A stretch of DNA of 64,000 nucleotides from Oceanobacillus_B kapialis (GTDB taxonomy: Bacteria > Bacillota > Bacilli > Bacillales > Amphibacillaceae). The translations under genes and the position numbers were made by a program. The stretch lies in NCBI RefSeq assembly GCF_042685265.1, contig NZ_JBHUMX010000004.1; one strand, 5' to 3'. Shown piece after piece: positions 51,891-60,436 of the stretch. Position 1 is the first letter of the stretch. Each line of letters starts with the position of its first letter. Under the pieces are notes generated by a model that saw only the letters and a list, made by a program, of their open reading frames with translations, was not told the DNA's origin and ran no database searches.

Positions 51891-52376
51891 ATGGAAGCAG
51901 TAAAAAGGGTTCTAGATAAGGTATTGGCAACAATATGTGTTGGTTTGTTCGGCTTCCTAGTATTGCTCGTTACTTGGCAAGTATTCACTCGGTTCGTTTT
52001 AAACGATCCGAGTGTTATCTCCGAAGAGTTAGCAAAGTATTGCTTTGTATGGTTGGTATTGTTTGGGGCAGCTTTTGTGTTTGGAGAGAGAGGACATATG
52101 GCAGTGGAATTTATTAAAGATAAGTTCCCGGCGAAAATTAAATTGGCAGTAGAGATTTTTATCGAAGTAGTGATTATGGCTTTTGTAACTTTTGTACTCA
52201 TAATGGGAGGCTTGTACGCTACAGAGATTGCTTGGAATCAACTTTCTGCATCCTTACAAATCTCAGTTGGCTATTTATATGCAGCATTACCATTGAGTGG
52301 AGTATTTACTATTTTTTACTGCCTTTACAATATTGCTCGTATTATAAAAAACAAAAATTCTATAGAACAGCTGTAG
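51891..52376 (+). CDS. dctQ: TRAP transporter small permease (DctQ)
   Basis: The 161-residue protein has four membrane spans and typical DctQ motifs: LVTWQVFTRFVLNDPSVISE, then ELAKYCFVWLVLFGAAFVFG and ERGHMAVEFIKDKFP. It starts 20 bases after dctP with its own ATG and precedes dctM by 24 bases. The DctQ subunit pairs with DctM in the membrane. Confidence 0.92.
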   Translation: MEAVKRVLDKVLATICVGLFGFLVLLVTWQVFTRFVLNDPSVISEELAKYCFVWLVLFGAAFVFGERGHMAVEFIKDKFPAKIKLAVEIFIEVVIMAFVTFVLIMGGLYATEIAWNQLSASLQISVGYLYAALPLSGVFTIFYCLYNIARIIKNKNSIEQL

Positions 52377-52400
52377 TTCTGGCAGAGGGGAGAATACTAT

Positions 52401-53708
52401 ATGGATATCGCTGTTCAAGCCGGATTAATACTTCTATTAGGCATAGCTTTCTTCCTCATAATTGGGGTGCCGATAAGTATTGGGGTTGGGATTTCTTCAG
52501 TGCTGGCTATGTTTACAATAGTAGATTTTGATGATGGATTATTAACCTCTGCACAACGAATGTTCACTGGTATTAATTCATTTACACTTTTGGCTATCCC
52601 GTTCTTTATTCTAGCAGGGGTAATTATGAACAATGGGGGCATAGCCACAAGGCTAATAAATTGTGCGAAGATCTTAGCTGGTAGAATGCCAGGATCCTTA
52701 GCACATACTAATATATTAGCTAACATGTTATTTGGTTCAATAAGTGGTTCTGCAGTAGCATCAGCAGCAGCTGTTGGAAGCACCATGGGAGAATTACAAG
52801 CAAAAGAAGGTTATAAAAGAGAATTTAGTGCTGCCGTAAATATAGCTTCCGCACCTACTGGGATGCTAATTCCTCCGAGTAATATTATGATTGTTTTCTC
52901 ATTAGTCAGTGGTGGAACTTCCATCGCAGCACTCTTTCTAGCAGGATATCTACCAGGCATTTTATGGGGGATTGCGTGTATTTTAGTAGCCCTTTTCATA
53001 TCTAAAAAAAGAGGATATAAGAGTCAGATCCAAATTAGTTGGAAACAAAGACTTCTAGTTATTTTAGATGCAATACCAAGTTTGCTGTTAATCGTTATTG
53101 TTATTGGTGGAATAATTGGTGGGGTTTTTACGGCAACAGAAGGTTCTGCTATCGCTGTTGTTTACTCACTATTATTATCTTTTCTTTACCGCTCCATTAA
53201 AATTAAAGACTTACCTAATATATTATTAGAAGCGACGAGAACGACTTCTATCGTGGTCTTTTTGATTGGCGTTTCATCTATCATGTCATGGGTTATGTCT
53301 TTTACTAACATTCCAAGATTAATAGCCGATCTATTATTATCCATTACCGATAATATGATTTTCATTCTATTAATCATGAACATCATCCTGTTAATTGTTG
53401 GTACCTTTATGGATCCGACTCCTGCGGTACTAATATTTACACCTATCTTTTTACCAATTGCAGAGAGCTTTGGAATAGACCCAATTCAATTCGGTATCAT
53501 GATGGTTTTAAATTTAAGTATTGGTACAATCACTCCACCTGTAGGGCCGGTGTTATTTGTTGGGGTAAGGGTGGCCAAGTTGCCAATTGAAAGTGTGATA
53601 AAGCCGTTGATGCCATTTTTCTTAGTGTCTATTGCTATTCTGTTGTTAGTAACCTTTGTACCTTCTATTTCTTTATTCATACCGGAACTGTTTGGTCTAT
53701 TAAAGTAA
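52401..53708 (+). CDS. dctM: TRAP transporter large permease (DctM)
   Basis: The 435-residue protein has about twelve spans, beginning AGLILLLGIAFFLIIGVPIS. The family motifs GSISGSAVASAAAVGSTMGE, MLIPPSNIMIVFSLVSGGTS and GTITPPVGPVLFVGVRVAKL are intact. It moves the substrate with Na+ coupling, as is general for TRAP systems. GCAGAGGGGAG precedes the ATG. Confidence 0.93.
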   Translation: MDIAVQAGLILLLGIAFFLIIGVPISIGVGISSVLAMFTIVDFDDGLLTSAQRMFTGINSFTLLAIPFFILAGVIMNNGGIATRLINCAKILAGRMPGSLAHTNILANMLFGSISGSAVASAAAVGSTMGELQAKEGYKREFSAAVNIASAPTGMLIPPSNIMIVFSLVSGGTSIAALFLAGYLPGILWGIACILVALFISKKRGYKSQIQISWKQRLLVILDAIPSLLLIVIVIGGIIGGVFTATEGSAIAVVYSLLLSFLYRSIKIKDLPNILLEATRTTSIVVFLIGVSSIMSWVMSFTNIPRLIADLLLSITDNMIFILLIMNIILLIVGTFMDPTPAVLIFTPIFLPIAESFGIDPIQFGIMMVLNLSIGTITPPVGPVLFVGVRVAKLPIESVIKPLMPFFLVSIAILLLVTFVPSISLFIPELFGLLK

Positions 53709-53794
53709 AAGTGATGGCATTAGCTAACAGGGGAGTATCTCTTGGAGGCTAGCCCAATTCTACTATCTTAGTTATTACAGAAGGAGTGATTTTT

Positions 53795-54799
53795 TTGAAG
53801 TCGGTAGTTTATGAAGGACCAAAAACAGTTTCTTTCCAAGATAGACCTAAACCTACTTTTACTAAAGGATGGGCATTAATTAAAACTTCACATGCGGGAA
53901 TTTGTGGGAGTGATTTAAGCATTTATGCGGGGGTCCATCCACGAGCTGAAGCACCGCTTGTGATGGGGCATGAATTCTCTGGAACCATTGAAGAGGGTCA
54001 TCCCACGTTAAAAAGAGGAACACGAGTTACCGTCAATCCTTTACTACGTTGTGGAGAATGTCACCCATGCAAAACTGGTCAAAGCCATGTTTGTGAAAAC
54101 TTAAAACTAGTTGGGATCGATTGTGATGGTGGTTTTGGAGAATATGTTAAAGCTCCAATAAATTGTATTGTTCCATTGCCAGATAACTTGCCTATGCGTT
54201 TAGGTGCATTAATTGAGCCATTTGCTGTAGCTGTACACGCTGTTAGACAAGGCAAATATTTACCGGGAGACAATGTAGTCGTGTTTGGTGCTGGGACGAT
54301 AGGCCTTTGTGTTGCACTTACCTTAAAGTCTTATGGTGCAACAAATGTTACAGTCGTTGAGCCAAATGAACGTCGCTTGGCAAAAGCTAAAGAACTTGGT
54401 TTTAAAAACATAAATCCAACTACTAAAGAACTAAAAGAAAAGATACTAGAAGCTACTTCGGGAGTGGGAGCTGACTTTGTATTCGATTGTGCAGGGCATC
54501 CATCCGTTGTAGAATCCCTAACAGAAATTGTAAAGGTTAGAGGGAATATCATTATCGTCGCTATGTATAAACAGCCTCCTAAGGTTGATATGCGCGAGGG
54601 GATGTTCAAAGAGTTATCCATGAAGTTTGTCCGGGTCTATACAGATAAAGATTTTGAAATCGCGATTGAATTATTATCTAACAATCCCGAATTCGAGAAA
54701 ATTATTACGCATTATCTAAGACCGGAGGAAGCAGGTAAGGGATTTGACTTATTAACAACCCAAACGGACGCAGTAAAAGTTATGTATGACTTTACATAG
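53795..54799 (+). CDS. Zinc-dependent alcohol dehydrogenase family protein
   Basis: The 334-residue medium-chain dehydrogenase has the catalytic zinc residues in GICGSD and GHEFSGTIEEG. Four structural Cys lie in CGECHPCKTGQSHVC, and the NAD motif is VVFGAGTIGLCVALTLKSYG with Glu after the second strand. It resembles sorbitol/threonine dehydrogenases. In this operon it may oxidise or reduce a sugar acid at C5 or C2. I chose TTG at 53795 because AAGGAG is placed eight bases before it. A GTG three codons upstream has no spacing. Confidence 0.85.
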   Translation: MKSVVYEGPKTVSFQDRPKPTFTKGWALIKTSHAGICGSDLSIYAGVHPRAEAPLVMGHEFSGTIEEGHPTLKRGTRVTVNPLLRCGECHPCKTGQSHVCENLKLVGIDCDGGFGEYVKAPINCIVPLPDNLPMRLGALIEPFAVAVHAVRQGKYLPGDNVVVFGAGTIGLCVALTLKSYGATNVTVVEPNERRLAKAKELGFKNINPTTKELKEKILEATSGVGADFVFDCAGHPSVVESLTEIVKVRGNIIIVAMYKQPPKVDMREGMFKELSMKFVRVYTDKDFEIAIELLSNNPEFEKIITHYLRPEEAGKGFDLLTTQTDAVKVMYDFT

Positions 54800-54811
54800 G
54801 AGGTATAAAAA

Positions 54812-55567
54812 ATGAATGACTTATTTGATTTAACTGGTAAAGTTGCTGTTGTGACTGGTGGCAATCGAGGACTTGGAAAAGGGATGGCTCTTGGATTAGC
54901 CAGTGCAGGAGCGGATGTTGTGATTATTGCAAGGAATGTAACAGAAGATGTGCTTGATGAAATCCGAAATGAAGGTGTGAGAGCACATGGGATTAATTTT
55001 GACCTATCTAATTTTGATGAGTATGCATCCCTAGTTAATGGGATAGTGGAGGAATTTGGAAAAATCGATATCTTAGTAAATAATGCAGGAGTCCAAAGTC
55101 GCCACCCGTCTGTAGAGTTTCCAAAGAAAGACTGGGACTTCGTTATGGACATTAATGCTAATGCTGTTTTCTTTCTCTGCCAAGCCGTTGGTAAACATAT
55201 GATAGAACGCGGAAAGGGTAAGATAATTAATTTAGCTTCGATGCTATCTTTTGAAGGTGGTTATACGGTACCAGCTTATGCTGCTAGTAAAGGTGCTGTT
55301 ATGCAATTTAGTCAATCGCTATCAAATGAATGGGCTAAGCTTGGCGTCAACGTGAATTGTATTGCGCCAGGGTATTTTGCTACAGAGATGAATACAGCAA
55401 TTATGGAAGACGAAAATCGTTATAACAGTATTTTAGAGAGAATCCCTGCTGGAAGATGGGGGAATCCAGATGACCTAAGAGGTGCTGCTATTTTTCTAGC
55501 TTCTAAGGCATCGGATTATATGAACGGGTATACCATCGCTGTTGACGGTGGGTATCTCGGTAGATAG
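54812..55567 (+). CDS. kduD: 2-dehydro-3-deoxy-D-gluconate 5-dehydrogenase (KduD)
   Basis: The 251-residue SDR has the KduD signature: FDLTGKVAVVTGGNRGLGKG, then AGVQSRHPSVEFPKKDWDFV, active Ser (NLASMLSFEGG) and YAASK. It ends DYMNGYTIAVDGGYLGR. KduD reduces 2,5-diketo-3-deoxygluconate to KDG with NADH. Its place right before kduI strengthens the call. AGGAGG precedes the ATG, 12 bases after the alcohol dehydrogenase. Confidence 0.9.
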   Translation: MNDLFDLTGKVAVVTGGNRGLGKGMALGLASAGADVVIIARNVTEDVLDEIRNEGVRAHGINFDLSNFDEYASLVNGIVEEFGKIDILVNNAGVQSRHPSVEFPKKDWDFVMDINANAVFFLCQAVGKHMIERGKGKIINLASMLSFEGGYTVPAYAASKGAVMQFSQSLSNEWAKLGVNVNCIAPGYFATEMNTAIMEDENRYNSILERIPAGRWGNPDDLRGAAIFLASKASDYMNGYTIAVDGGYLGR

Positions 55568-55628
55568 GTAGTAACTATTTATTGAAATCTTTTATATGAA
55601 TCATTGATATACAGAAAGGGGAATTTTG

Positions 55629-56462
55629 ATGGAAATCAGATATGCTACAAATCCTACAGACTTTAAACATTACACAGGGGAACGTATAAGAAATGATTTT
55701 CTAATTGAAAATCTGTTTGAAGAAGGAACAATAACAATGGTGTATTCACACTATGATCGTTTAATTGTAGGTGGTGCCGTTCCGACTGACAAACCGCTTG
55801 AACTAGAAGATAAGGAAACATTGAAGACGGAGTATTTCCTCGAAAGAAGAGAGGTTGGATTCTTCAATATATCAGACAACAAAGGAAAAATTACGGTTAA
55901 TGGTGACACGTATGAACTGGGAAAAAGAGATTGTCTGTACGTAGGAAAAGGAAATGAGGAAGTATTGATTGAAAGTGTCGACCCATCCAGCCCTGCAAAG
56001 TTTTATGTTGTCTCTGCTACAGCGCATAAAACCTATCCTACCCAAGCAATGAAACTAGAAGAAGCTACGCATAGACATTTAGGGGATGATTCTCAATCTA
56101 ACAAACGGGATTTATATCAATATATTCATGCAGATGGTATTCAAAGCTGCCAACTTATGATGGGAATGACTTTCCTATCTCCAAACAATATGTGGAATAC
56201 GATGCCGCCGCATGTGCATGACAGAAGAATGGAGGCATACTTGTATTTCGATCTTGATGAGGATGAAAAGATTATGCATTTCATGGGCAGTCCAGAGGAT
56301 ACTCGTAAAATAGTCGTTTCCAATGAGCAGGCTGTTCTTTCACCACCATGGTCTATCCACTCAGGTGTTGGTACAAAGAACTATACGTTCATCTGGGCAA
56401 TGGCAGGAGAAAACTATACCTTTGATGACATGGATCATGTCGATAAGAATGATCTAAAATAA
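55629..56462 (+). CDS. kduI: 5-dehydro-4-deoxy-D-glucuronate isomerase (KduI)
   Basis: The 277-residue cupin has the KduI start MEIRYATNPTDFKHYTGERI. The metal site HVHDRRMEAYLYFDL (two His and one Glu near 194-203) is followed by the fourth ligand in WSIHSGVGTKNYTFIWAMAG. It isomerises the 4-deoxy-5-keto-uronate produced from unsaturated uronates to 2,5-diketo-3-deoxygluconate. AAAGGGGA lies before the ATG. A strong terminator follows and splits the pathway into two transcripts. Confidence 0.93.
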   Translation: MEIRYATNPTDFKHYTGERIRNDFLIENLFEEGTITMVYSHYDRLIVGGAVPTDKPLELEDKETLKTEYFLERREVGFFNISDNKGKITVNGDTYELGKRDCLYVGKGNEEVLIESVDPSSPAKFYVVSATAHKTYPTQAMKLEEATHRHLGDDSQSNKRDLYQYIHADGIQSCQLMMGMTFLSPNNMWNTMPPHVHDRRMEAYLYFDLDEDEKIMHFMGSPEDTRKIVVSNEQAVLSPPWSIHSGVGTKNYTFIWAMAGENYTFDDMDHVDKNDLK

Positions 56463-56470
56463 AAAACAGC

Positions 56471-56509
56471 AATAAAAATATAAGCCTTTTACAGGCTTAT
56501 ATTTTTATT
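56471..56509 (+). terminator. Strong terminator between kduI and the rpiA-like gene
   Basis: AATAAAAATATAAGCC pairs perfectly with GGCTTATATTTTTATT. It should end most transcripts of the TRAP/kdu unit. Confidence 0.85.
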
Positions 56510-56537
56510 GAAACATCGATCGTGGAGATGATTTTCA

Positions 56538-57212
56538 TTGAAAACAAGTGAGTTAAAGAAAAAAATAGCAGGTGAAAAAGCGGTTGATTCAATAGAAAAT
56601 GGTATGACGATTGGATTGGGTTCAGGTTCAACTGTCTATTGGATGCTTCGAAAGTTAAAGGAAAAAGTGGATAGCGGATTAAACATTAAAGGAATACCCA
56701 CGTCAAAACGAACCGAGGGGTGGGCAAAAGAGTTTGGAATTCCACTAACAGATTTTAGTGAGACAACGAAAATAGATTTAGCAATCGACGGTGCTAACGA
56801 AATAGATACGAATCTCAATCTGTTAAAAGGTGGAGGGGGCTCTCTTGTTAGAGAAAAAATTGTAAATCATTTGGCTAATCGTTTAATCATTATTGCTGAT
56901 GACGGTAAGTTATGTAACCAGCTTGGAAAACACCACTTACCAGTAGAGGTAGTTCCTTTTGGCTGGAAAGCTACGGCTAGGAGTCTAGAACAACTTGGAT
57001 GCTCAACTACTATGAGGTTGCAGGATGAACAAGTGTTTATTTCAGATAATGGAAACTATATCATAGATTGTCATTTTGGATTGATAGAAAATCCTAATAA
57101 GTTACACGAACAATTAAAATTATTGGTTGGTGTTATAGAAACAGGTTTATTTTGTAACATGACGGACCTAGCCATTATTGGCCATGAGGAAAAAGTTGAA
57201 TTACTTAGGTGA
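56538..57212 (+). CDS. RpiA-like ribose-5-phosphate isomerase, active-site variant
   Basis: The 224-residue protein has the RpiA motifs: IGLGSGSTVYWML (phosphate site), GIPTSKRTEGWAKEFGIPL, LAIDGANEIDTNLNLLKGGG and LVREKI. By alignment with E. coli RpiA, Asp84, Lys97 and Glu106 match the catalytic Asp81, Lys94 and Glu103, but Asn87 replaces Asp84. It starts with TTG (GGAG ten bases before) after the terminator, and KdgK follows 33 bases on. Its presence in a KDG operon suggests a special aldose-ketose isomerisation, not the housekeeping pentose step. Confidence 0.8.
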   Translation: MKTSELKKKIAGEKAVDSIENGMTIGLGSGSTVYWMLRKLKEKVDSGLNIKGIPTSKRTEGWAKEFGIPLTDFSETTKIDLAIDGANEIDTNLNLLKGGGGSLVREKIVNHLANRLIIIADDGKLCNQLGKHHLPVEVVPFGWKATARSLEQLGCSTTMRLQDEQVFISDNGNYIIDCHFGLIENPNKLHEQLKLLVGVIETGLFCNMTDLAIIGHEEKVELLR

Positions 57213-57245
57213 TTTGACAAACGGGCACTTAGGGAGGAATCGTAT

Positions 57246-58199
57246 ATGAAAGACATCATAACAATTGGTGATGCAATGATTGCATTTAATCCTGTTACCA
57301 CTGGACCAATGCGCTTTAGTGAGTCATTTGTAAAAAAAGTAGGTGGAGCAGAACTAAATGTAGTAATCGGATGTTCTCGCCTTGGGTTAAGTACTGGATG
57401 GATAAGCAGGTTGGGGAATGATGAATTTGGGAAGCATATTCGAAATTTTGCCAGAGGTGAAGGGGTAGACGTATCGCAAGTTGAATTAGTTGAAAACTAC
57501 CCTACTTCGTTAAATTTTAAGGAAATAAAAGAAGACGGAAATGTAAATACATTCTACTATCGTGAAAAGTCTCCTGTATTAACCATGGCCCCAGATAGTT
57601 TGAATGAGGAGTATTTTCGAAATGCTAAGATCCTACATATAACTGGAATTTTCCCAGCAGTTAATACGGAGAACAATCTTCCTATCATGAAGCAGGCTAT
57701 AAAGTTAGCCAAGAAACATGGTGTGTTGGTTTCGTTCGATCCGAATATTCGTCTGAAATTATGGAGTAAAGAAGAAGCCAGTCGTATATTATCCAGCCTT
57801 CTCCCAGATGTAGATATATTACTTGCAGGAAGTGAAGAAATGGAAATCATTCTTGGGATAAATGAACCTAAAGCTATTATTGAGGCATGTAAGAAGTTTG
57901 GTATTAAATATGTCGCAATAAAAAAGGGTTCTGAAGGTTCGGTTGGCTATTATAACCATGAACAAATAGAGCTCCCAGCAGTTAAAGTAAAGAAAGTGGT
58001 TGATACGGTTGGGGCTGGAGATGGATTTAATGCCGGTTTTCTCTACGGTATTACAAACAATTGGCCCCTCGAAAAAACGTTAACATTTGCTAATACAATA
58101 GGAGCGATGGTTGTCGGGGTTAAAGGAGATAATGAAGGTCTACCTTATTACGATGAGGTTCTGGAACAACTAGGTGAGAAAGAGATTATAGAAAGATAG
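57246..58199 (+). CDS. kdgK: 2-dehydro-3-deoxygluconokinase (KdgK, PfkB family)
   Basis: The 317-residue PfkB-family kinase has IITIGDAMIAFNPVTTGPMR at the start and the GG substrate motif (KKVGGAELNVVIGCSRLGLS). The C-terminal ATP/anion motif DTVGAGDGFNAGFLYG has its catalytic Asp near 258. It phosphorylates KDG at C6 to give KDPG. It lies between the RpiA-like gene and the aldolase, whose joint function supports the call. AGGGAGG precedes the ATG. Confidence 0.9.
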   Translation: MKDIITIGDAMIAFNPVTTGPMRFSESFVKKVGGAELNVVIGCSRLGLSTGWISRLGNDEFGKHIRNFARGEGVDVSQVELVENYPTSLNFKEIKEDGNVNTFYYREKSPVLTMAPDSLNEEYFRNAKILHITGIFPAVNTENNLPIMKQAIKLAKKHGVLVSFDPNIRLKLWSKEEASRILSSLLPDVDILLAGSEEMEIILGINEPKAIIEACKKFGIKYVAIKKGSEGSVGYYNHEQIELPAVKVKKVVDTVGAGDGFNAGFLYGITNNWPLEKTLTFANTIGAMVVGVKGDNEGLPYYDEVLEQLGEKEIIER

Positions 58200-58243
58200 T
58201 GGAGGACGGGACTAAGTAAATATTGATGGGGAGGAGAATGAAA

Positions 58244-58864
58244 GTGTACGATAAATTAACAACACTTCAACAGCTAATTGAAAATAAAATTATTGCTGTA
58301 ATCCGCGGGGAGAACGTCCAAGAAGCAGCGAAAATCGTTGAAGGTGCTTACTTAGGTGGAATTAAAGTAATGGAAGTTACGTATACGGTACCTGATGCTT
58401 CTAAGCTAATTAAAGACCTGTCCGAACAGGATGATAAGGATTGGGTTATTGGGGCAGGAACGGTATTAGATGAGGTTACCGCAAGATTAGCAATTCTATC
58501 TGGTGCATCATTTATTGTTTCCCCTTCATTCGATGAAAAAGTAGCTAAGCTTTGTAATCGATATCAGGTACCATACATTCCAGGTTGTTTTACTGCCAGT
58601 GAAATTATTAAAGCGATGGAGGCTGGAGCGGATATTATAAAGATTTTCCCAGGAAATGCAGTTTCCCCTTCCTTCATTAAAACGATAAAAGGGCCAATCC
58701 CTCAAGTAAACCTAATGCCTTCTGGGGGAGTTAATCTTAATAATATTACGGAATGGATAGATAACGGAGCGGTAGCTGTTAGTATTGGCAGCAATATTTA
58801 TAAGGATAGTATAGAAGAAATAAAAGAAGCTGCGTCTGAAATAGTAAACATCATGCAAAGGTAG
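58244..58864 (+). CDS. eda: KDPG/KHG aldolase (Eda-type)
   Basis: The 206-residue protein has the class I aldolase features of the KDPG family: IAVIRGENVQEA with the substrate Arg, GIKVMEVTYTVPDA with the Glu base, and the Schiff-base Lys in ADIIKIFPGNAVSPSFIKTI followed by NLMPSGGVNLNNI. It splits KDPG to pyruvate and glyceraldehyde 3-phosphate. I chose GTG at 58244 because GGAGGAG lies seven bases before it. Three in-frame starts upstream overlap or precede that site. No clear terminator follows directly. Confidence 0.9.
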   Translation: MYDKLTTLQQLIENKIIAVIRGENVQEAAKIVEGAYLGGIKVMEVTYTVPDASKLIKDLSEQDDKDWVIGAGTVLDEVTARLAILSGASFIVSPSFDEKVAKLCNRYQVPYIPGCFTASEIIKAMEAGADIIKIFPGNAVSPSFIKTIKGPIPQVNLMPSGGVNLNNITEWIDNGAVAVSIGSNIYKDSIEEIKEAASEIVNIMQR

Positions 58865-59124
58865 TGGATAAGTCTAATTAGTCACAAGGTATTGGAAGAT
58901 GGATTAGATTATCTATTTTTGGAAAATTCCCCTTTGCACTTTAAAAGTCTAAAAGAGTTGCCTGACTTAAACATTATACAAATAACTGCTAGATAACATA
59001 ATCAGGTCATTACTAGTCTTAGTCTTTGGAAGTCGTTTATTGGCTTCATTAACAATAAGGTAGTATATTAATTGGTTTGCCAAAATTGCTGTAAGAATAG
59101 TTTATCTTGTAAACTCCTTGCTTT

Positions 59125-59163
59125 GCTCATCACTAGCAATTTTGTAGTGGTGAGCAGTTTCTT
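59125..59163 (+). terminator. Probable terminator/attenuator before the last SDR
   Basis: GCTCATCACT pairs with AGTGGTGAGC, followed by a T-rich stretch. The rest of 58865-59256 shows no gene. Confidence 0.6.
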
Positions 59164-59256
59164 TGCTGAGCATATTTTCCCATTTTATTCTGAATTTAGA
59201 ATATAATAATTCTAAGTGGACACAACATATGATAAAACAGAGGAGGAAAAATCTGA

Positions 59257-60006
59257 ATGAGCAGATTAGAAAACAAAGTAGCTATTGTAACAGGAAGTGG
59301 ATCCGGGATTGGAGCAGCAATTGCAAAGCGTTTTGCAGAAGAAGGCGCAAAAGTAGTACTTGCTGATGTTAATGACAAAAGTGTAATAAAAATTAAGGAA
59401 GAAATTGAGCAAGCTAATGGGACAGCTGAATACATTGTTGGAGATATCTCAAGTGAAGAAATTGCCAAAAGTATCAGCGATTTTGCAGTTGAGAAATTTG
59501 GTAAGTTGGATATCTTAGTTAATAATGCTGGTTATGCAGGGCCAAGCGATCCAGCTGAGCAGTTTAACTCAGAGGAGTTTGATAAAATTTACAAAGTAAA
59601 TGCATATGGAACTTTTTACATGATTAAGCATGCTGTTACATATATGAAAGAGAATAAATCAGGGAGTATTGTAAATGTGGGTTCTAACAGTACTTTAACT
59701 CCAACAGATTATCCCGGATATGCTAGCTCTAAGGGAGCGGTACGTACCATGTCATACACGTTTTCTGGTATTCTTGCTAAGGATAAAATTCGTGTGAATG
59801 CTTTAATTCCTGGAACCACCAGAACGCCAATGGTACAGGCTATTTTCGATAATCCGGAGTTAGCAAAGAAATATATTGAAACCATTCCACTAGGTGAAGT
59901 TGTAGAACCCGAAGACCTTGCCAATGGGGCACTTTACCTAGCCTCAGATGAAGCACGCCGCGTGACTGGAACAGAATTAGTTGTTGACGCAGGTATGTCT
60001 TTATAA
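59257..60006 (+). CDS. SDR-family oxidoreductase downstream of the KDG operon
   Basis: The 249-residue classical SDR has the cofactor motif KVAIVTGSGSGIGAAIAKRF, NNAGYAGPSDPAEQF, active Ser (NVGSNSTLTPTDY) and YASSK. It ends VTGTELVVDAGMSL. The Asp after the second strand (VLADVN) indicates NAD(H). GAGGAGG precedes the ATG. It stands alone behind a hairpin, but it was probably part of the sugar-acid locus. The substrate is unknown. Confidence 0.82.
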   Translation: MSRLENKVAIVTGSGSGIGAAIAKRFAEEGAKVVLADVNDKSVIKIKEEIEQANGTAEYIVGDISSEEIAKSISDFAVEKFGKLDILVNNAGYAGPSDPAEQFNSEEFDKIYKVNAYGTFYMIKHAVTYMKENKSGSIVNVGSNSTLTPTDYPGYASSKGAVRTMSYTFSGILAKDKIRVNALIPGTTRTPMVQAIFDNPELAKKYIETIPLGEVVEPEDLANGALYLASDEARRVTGTELVVDAGMSL

Positions 60007-60051
60007 TTGTAAAGGAGACTGAAACTTTTCGTTTTAATCCCGTTAACCCAT

Positions 60052-60082
60052 CAGTCCATATCTACGGCTTAGATATGGACTG
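60052..60082 (+). terminator. Terminator of the SDR gene
   Basis: CAGTCCATATCT pairs perfectly with AGATATGGACTG over a 7-base loop. Confidence 0.75.
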
Positions 60083-60091
60083 AAATACTAA

Positions 60092-60129
60092 AACACCAGA
60101 TATCCATTAATTAAAGGATATCTGGTGTT
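60092..60129 (-). terminator. Second hairpin, downstream of the enolase-family remnant
   Basis: AACACCAGATATCC pairs perfectly with GGATATCTGGTGTT. It lies just after the stop of the minus-strand remnant and probably ended its transcript. Confidence 0.75.
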
Positions 60130-60132
60130 ATT

Positions 60133-60347
60133 TTATGGTGTAACAATTGTTCCATCAGGTATTCTACTTTGTGTCCATTCATGGGGTCTATATACGACTG
60201 GATATTCTGCTGCTTTTTCTTCATCAAATTCGACACCAATCCCAGGTTTTTCAATTGGATACAGAAAGCCTTTTTTTGGCTTTGGAACATAACTAAATAG
60301 GGATTCTGTCGTTTCTTTCCCAACGAAAACAGAAGAGATAGTATGAT
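60133..60347 (-). pseudogene. C-terminal remnant of an enolase-superfamily (mandelate racemase-like) enzyme
   Basis: About 70 codons read SSVFVGKETTESLFSYVPKP, KKGFLYPIEKPGIGVEFDEE, then EWTQSRIPDGTIVTP. The P-x-G-I-G-V-E-F-D-E pattern near the end and the Trp-rich tail are typical of sugar-acid dehydratases of the mandelate racemase group. The barrel with the metal and catalytic residues is gone. Upstream (60348-60436) nothing of it remains. Confidence 0.7.
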
Positions 60348-60436
60348 GAATTCATAAGAGTTTTATAATACTTTAACTAGTATTACTTCACTCAATCCAG
60401 CTTAACAAGTTGTCTTATTTTGTAACCAAAACAGGA

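Noticed and set aside
52415..52786. Antisense frame in dctM
   Set aside because: It arises from the codon pattern of a membrane protein. There is no ribosome site and no family resemblance.
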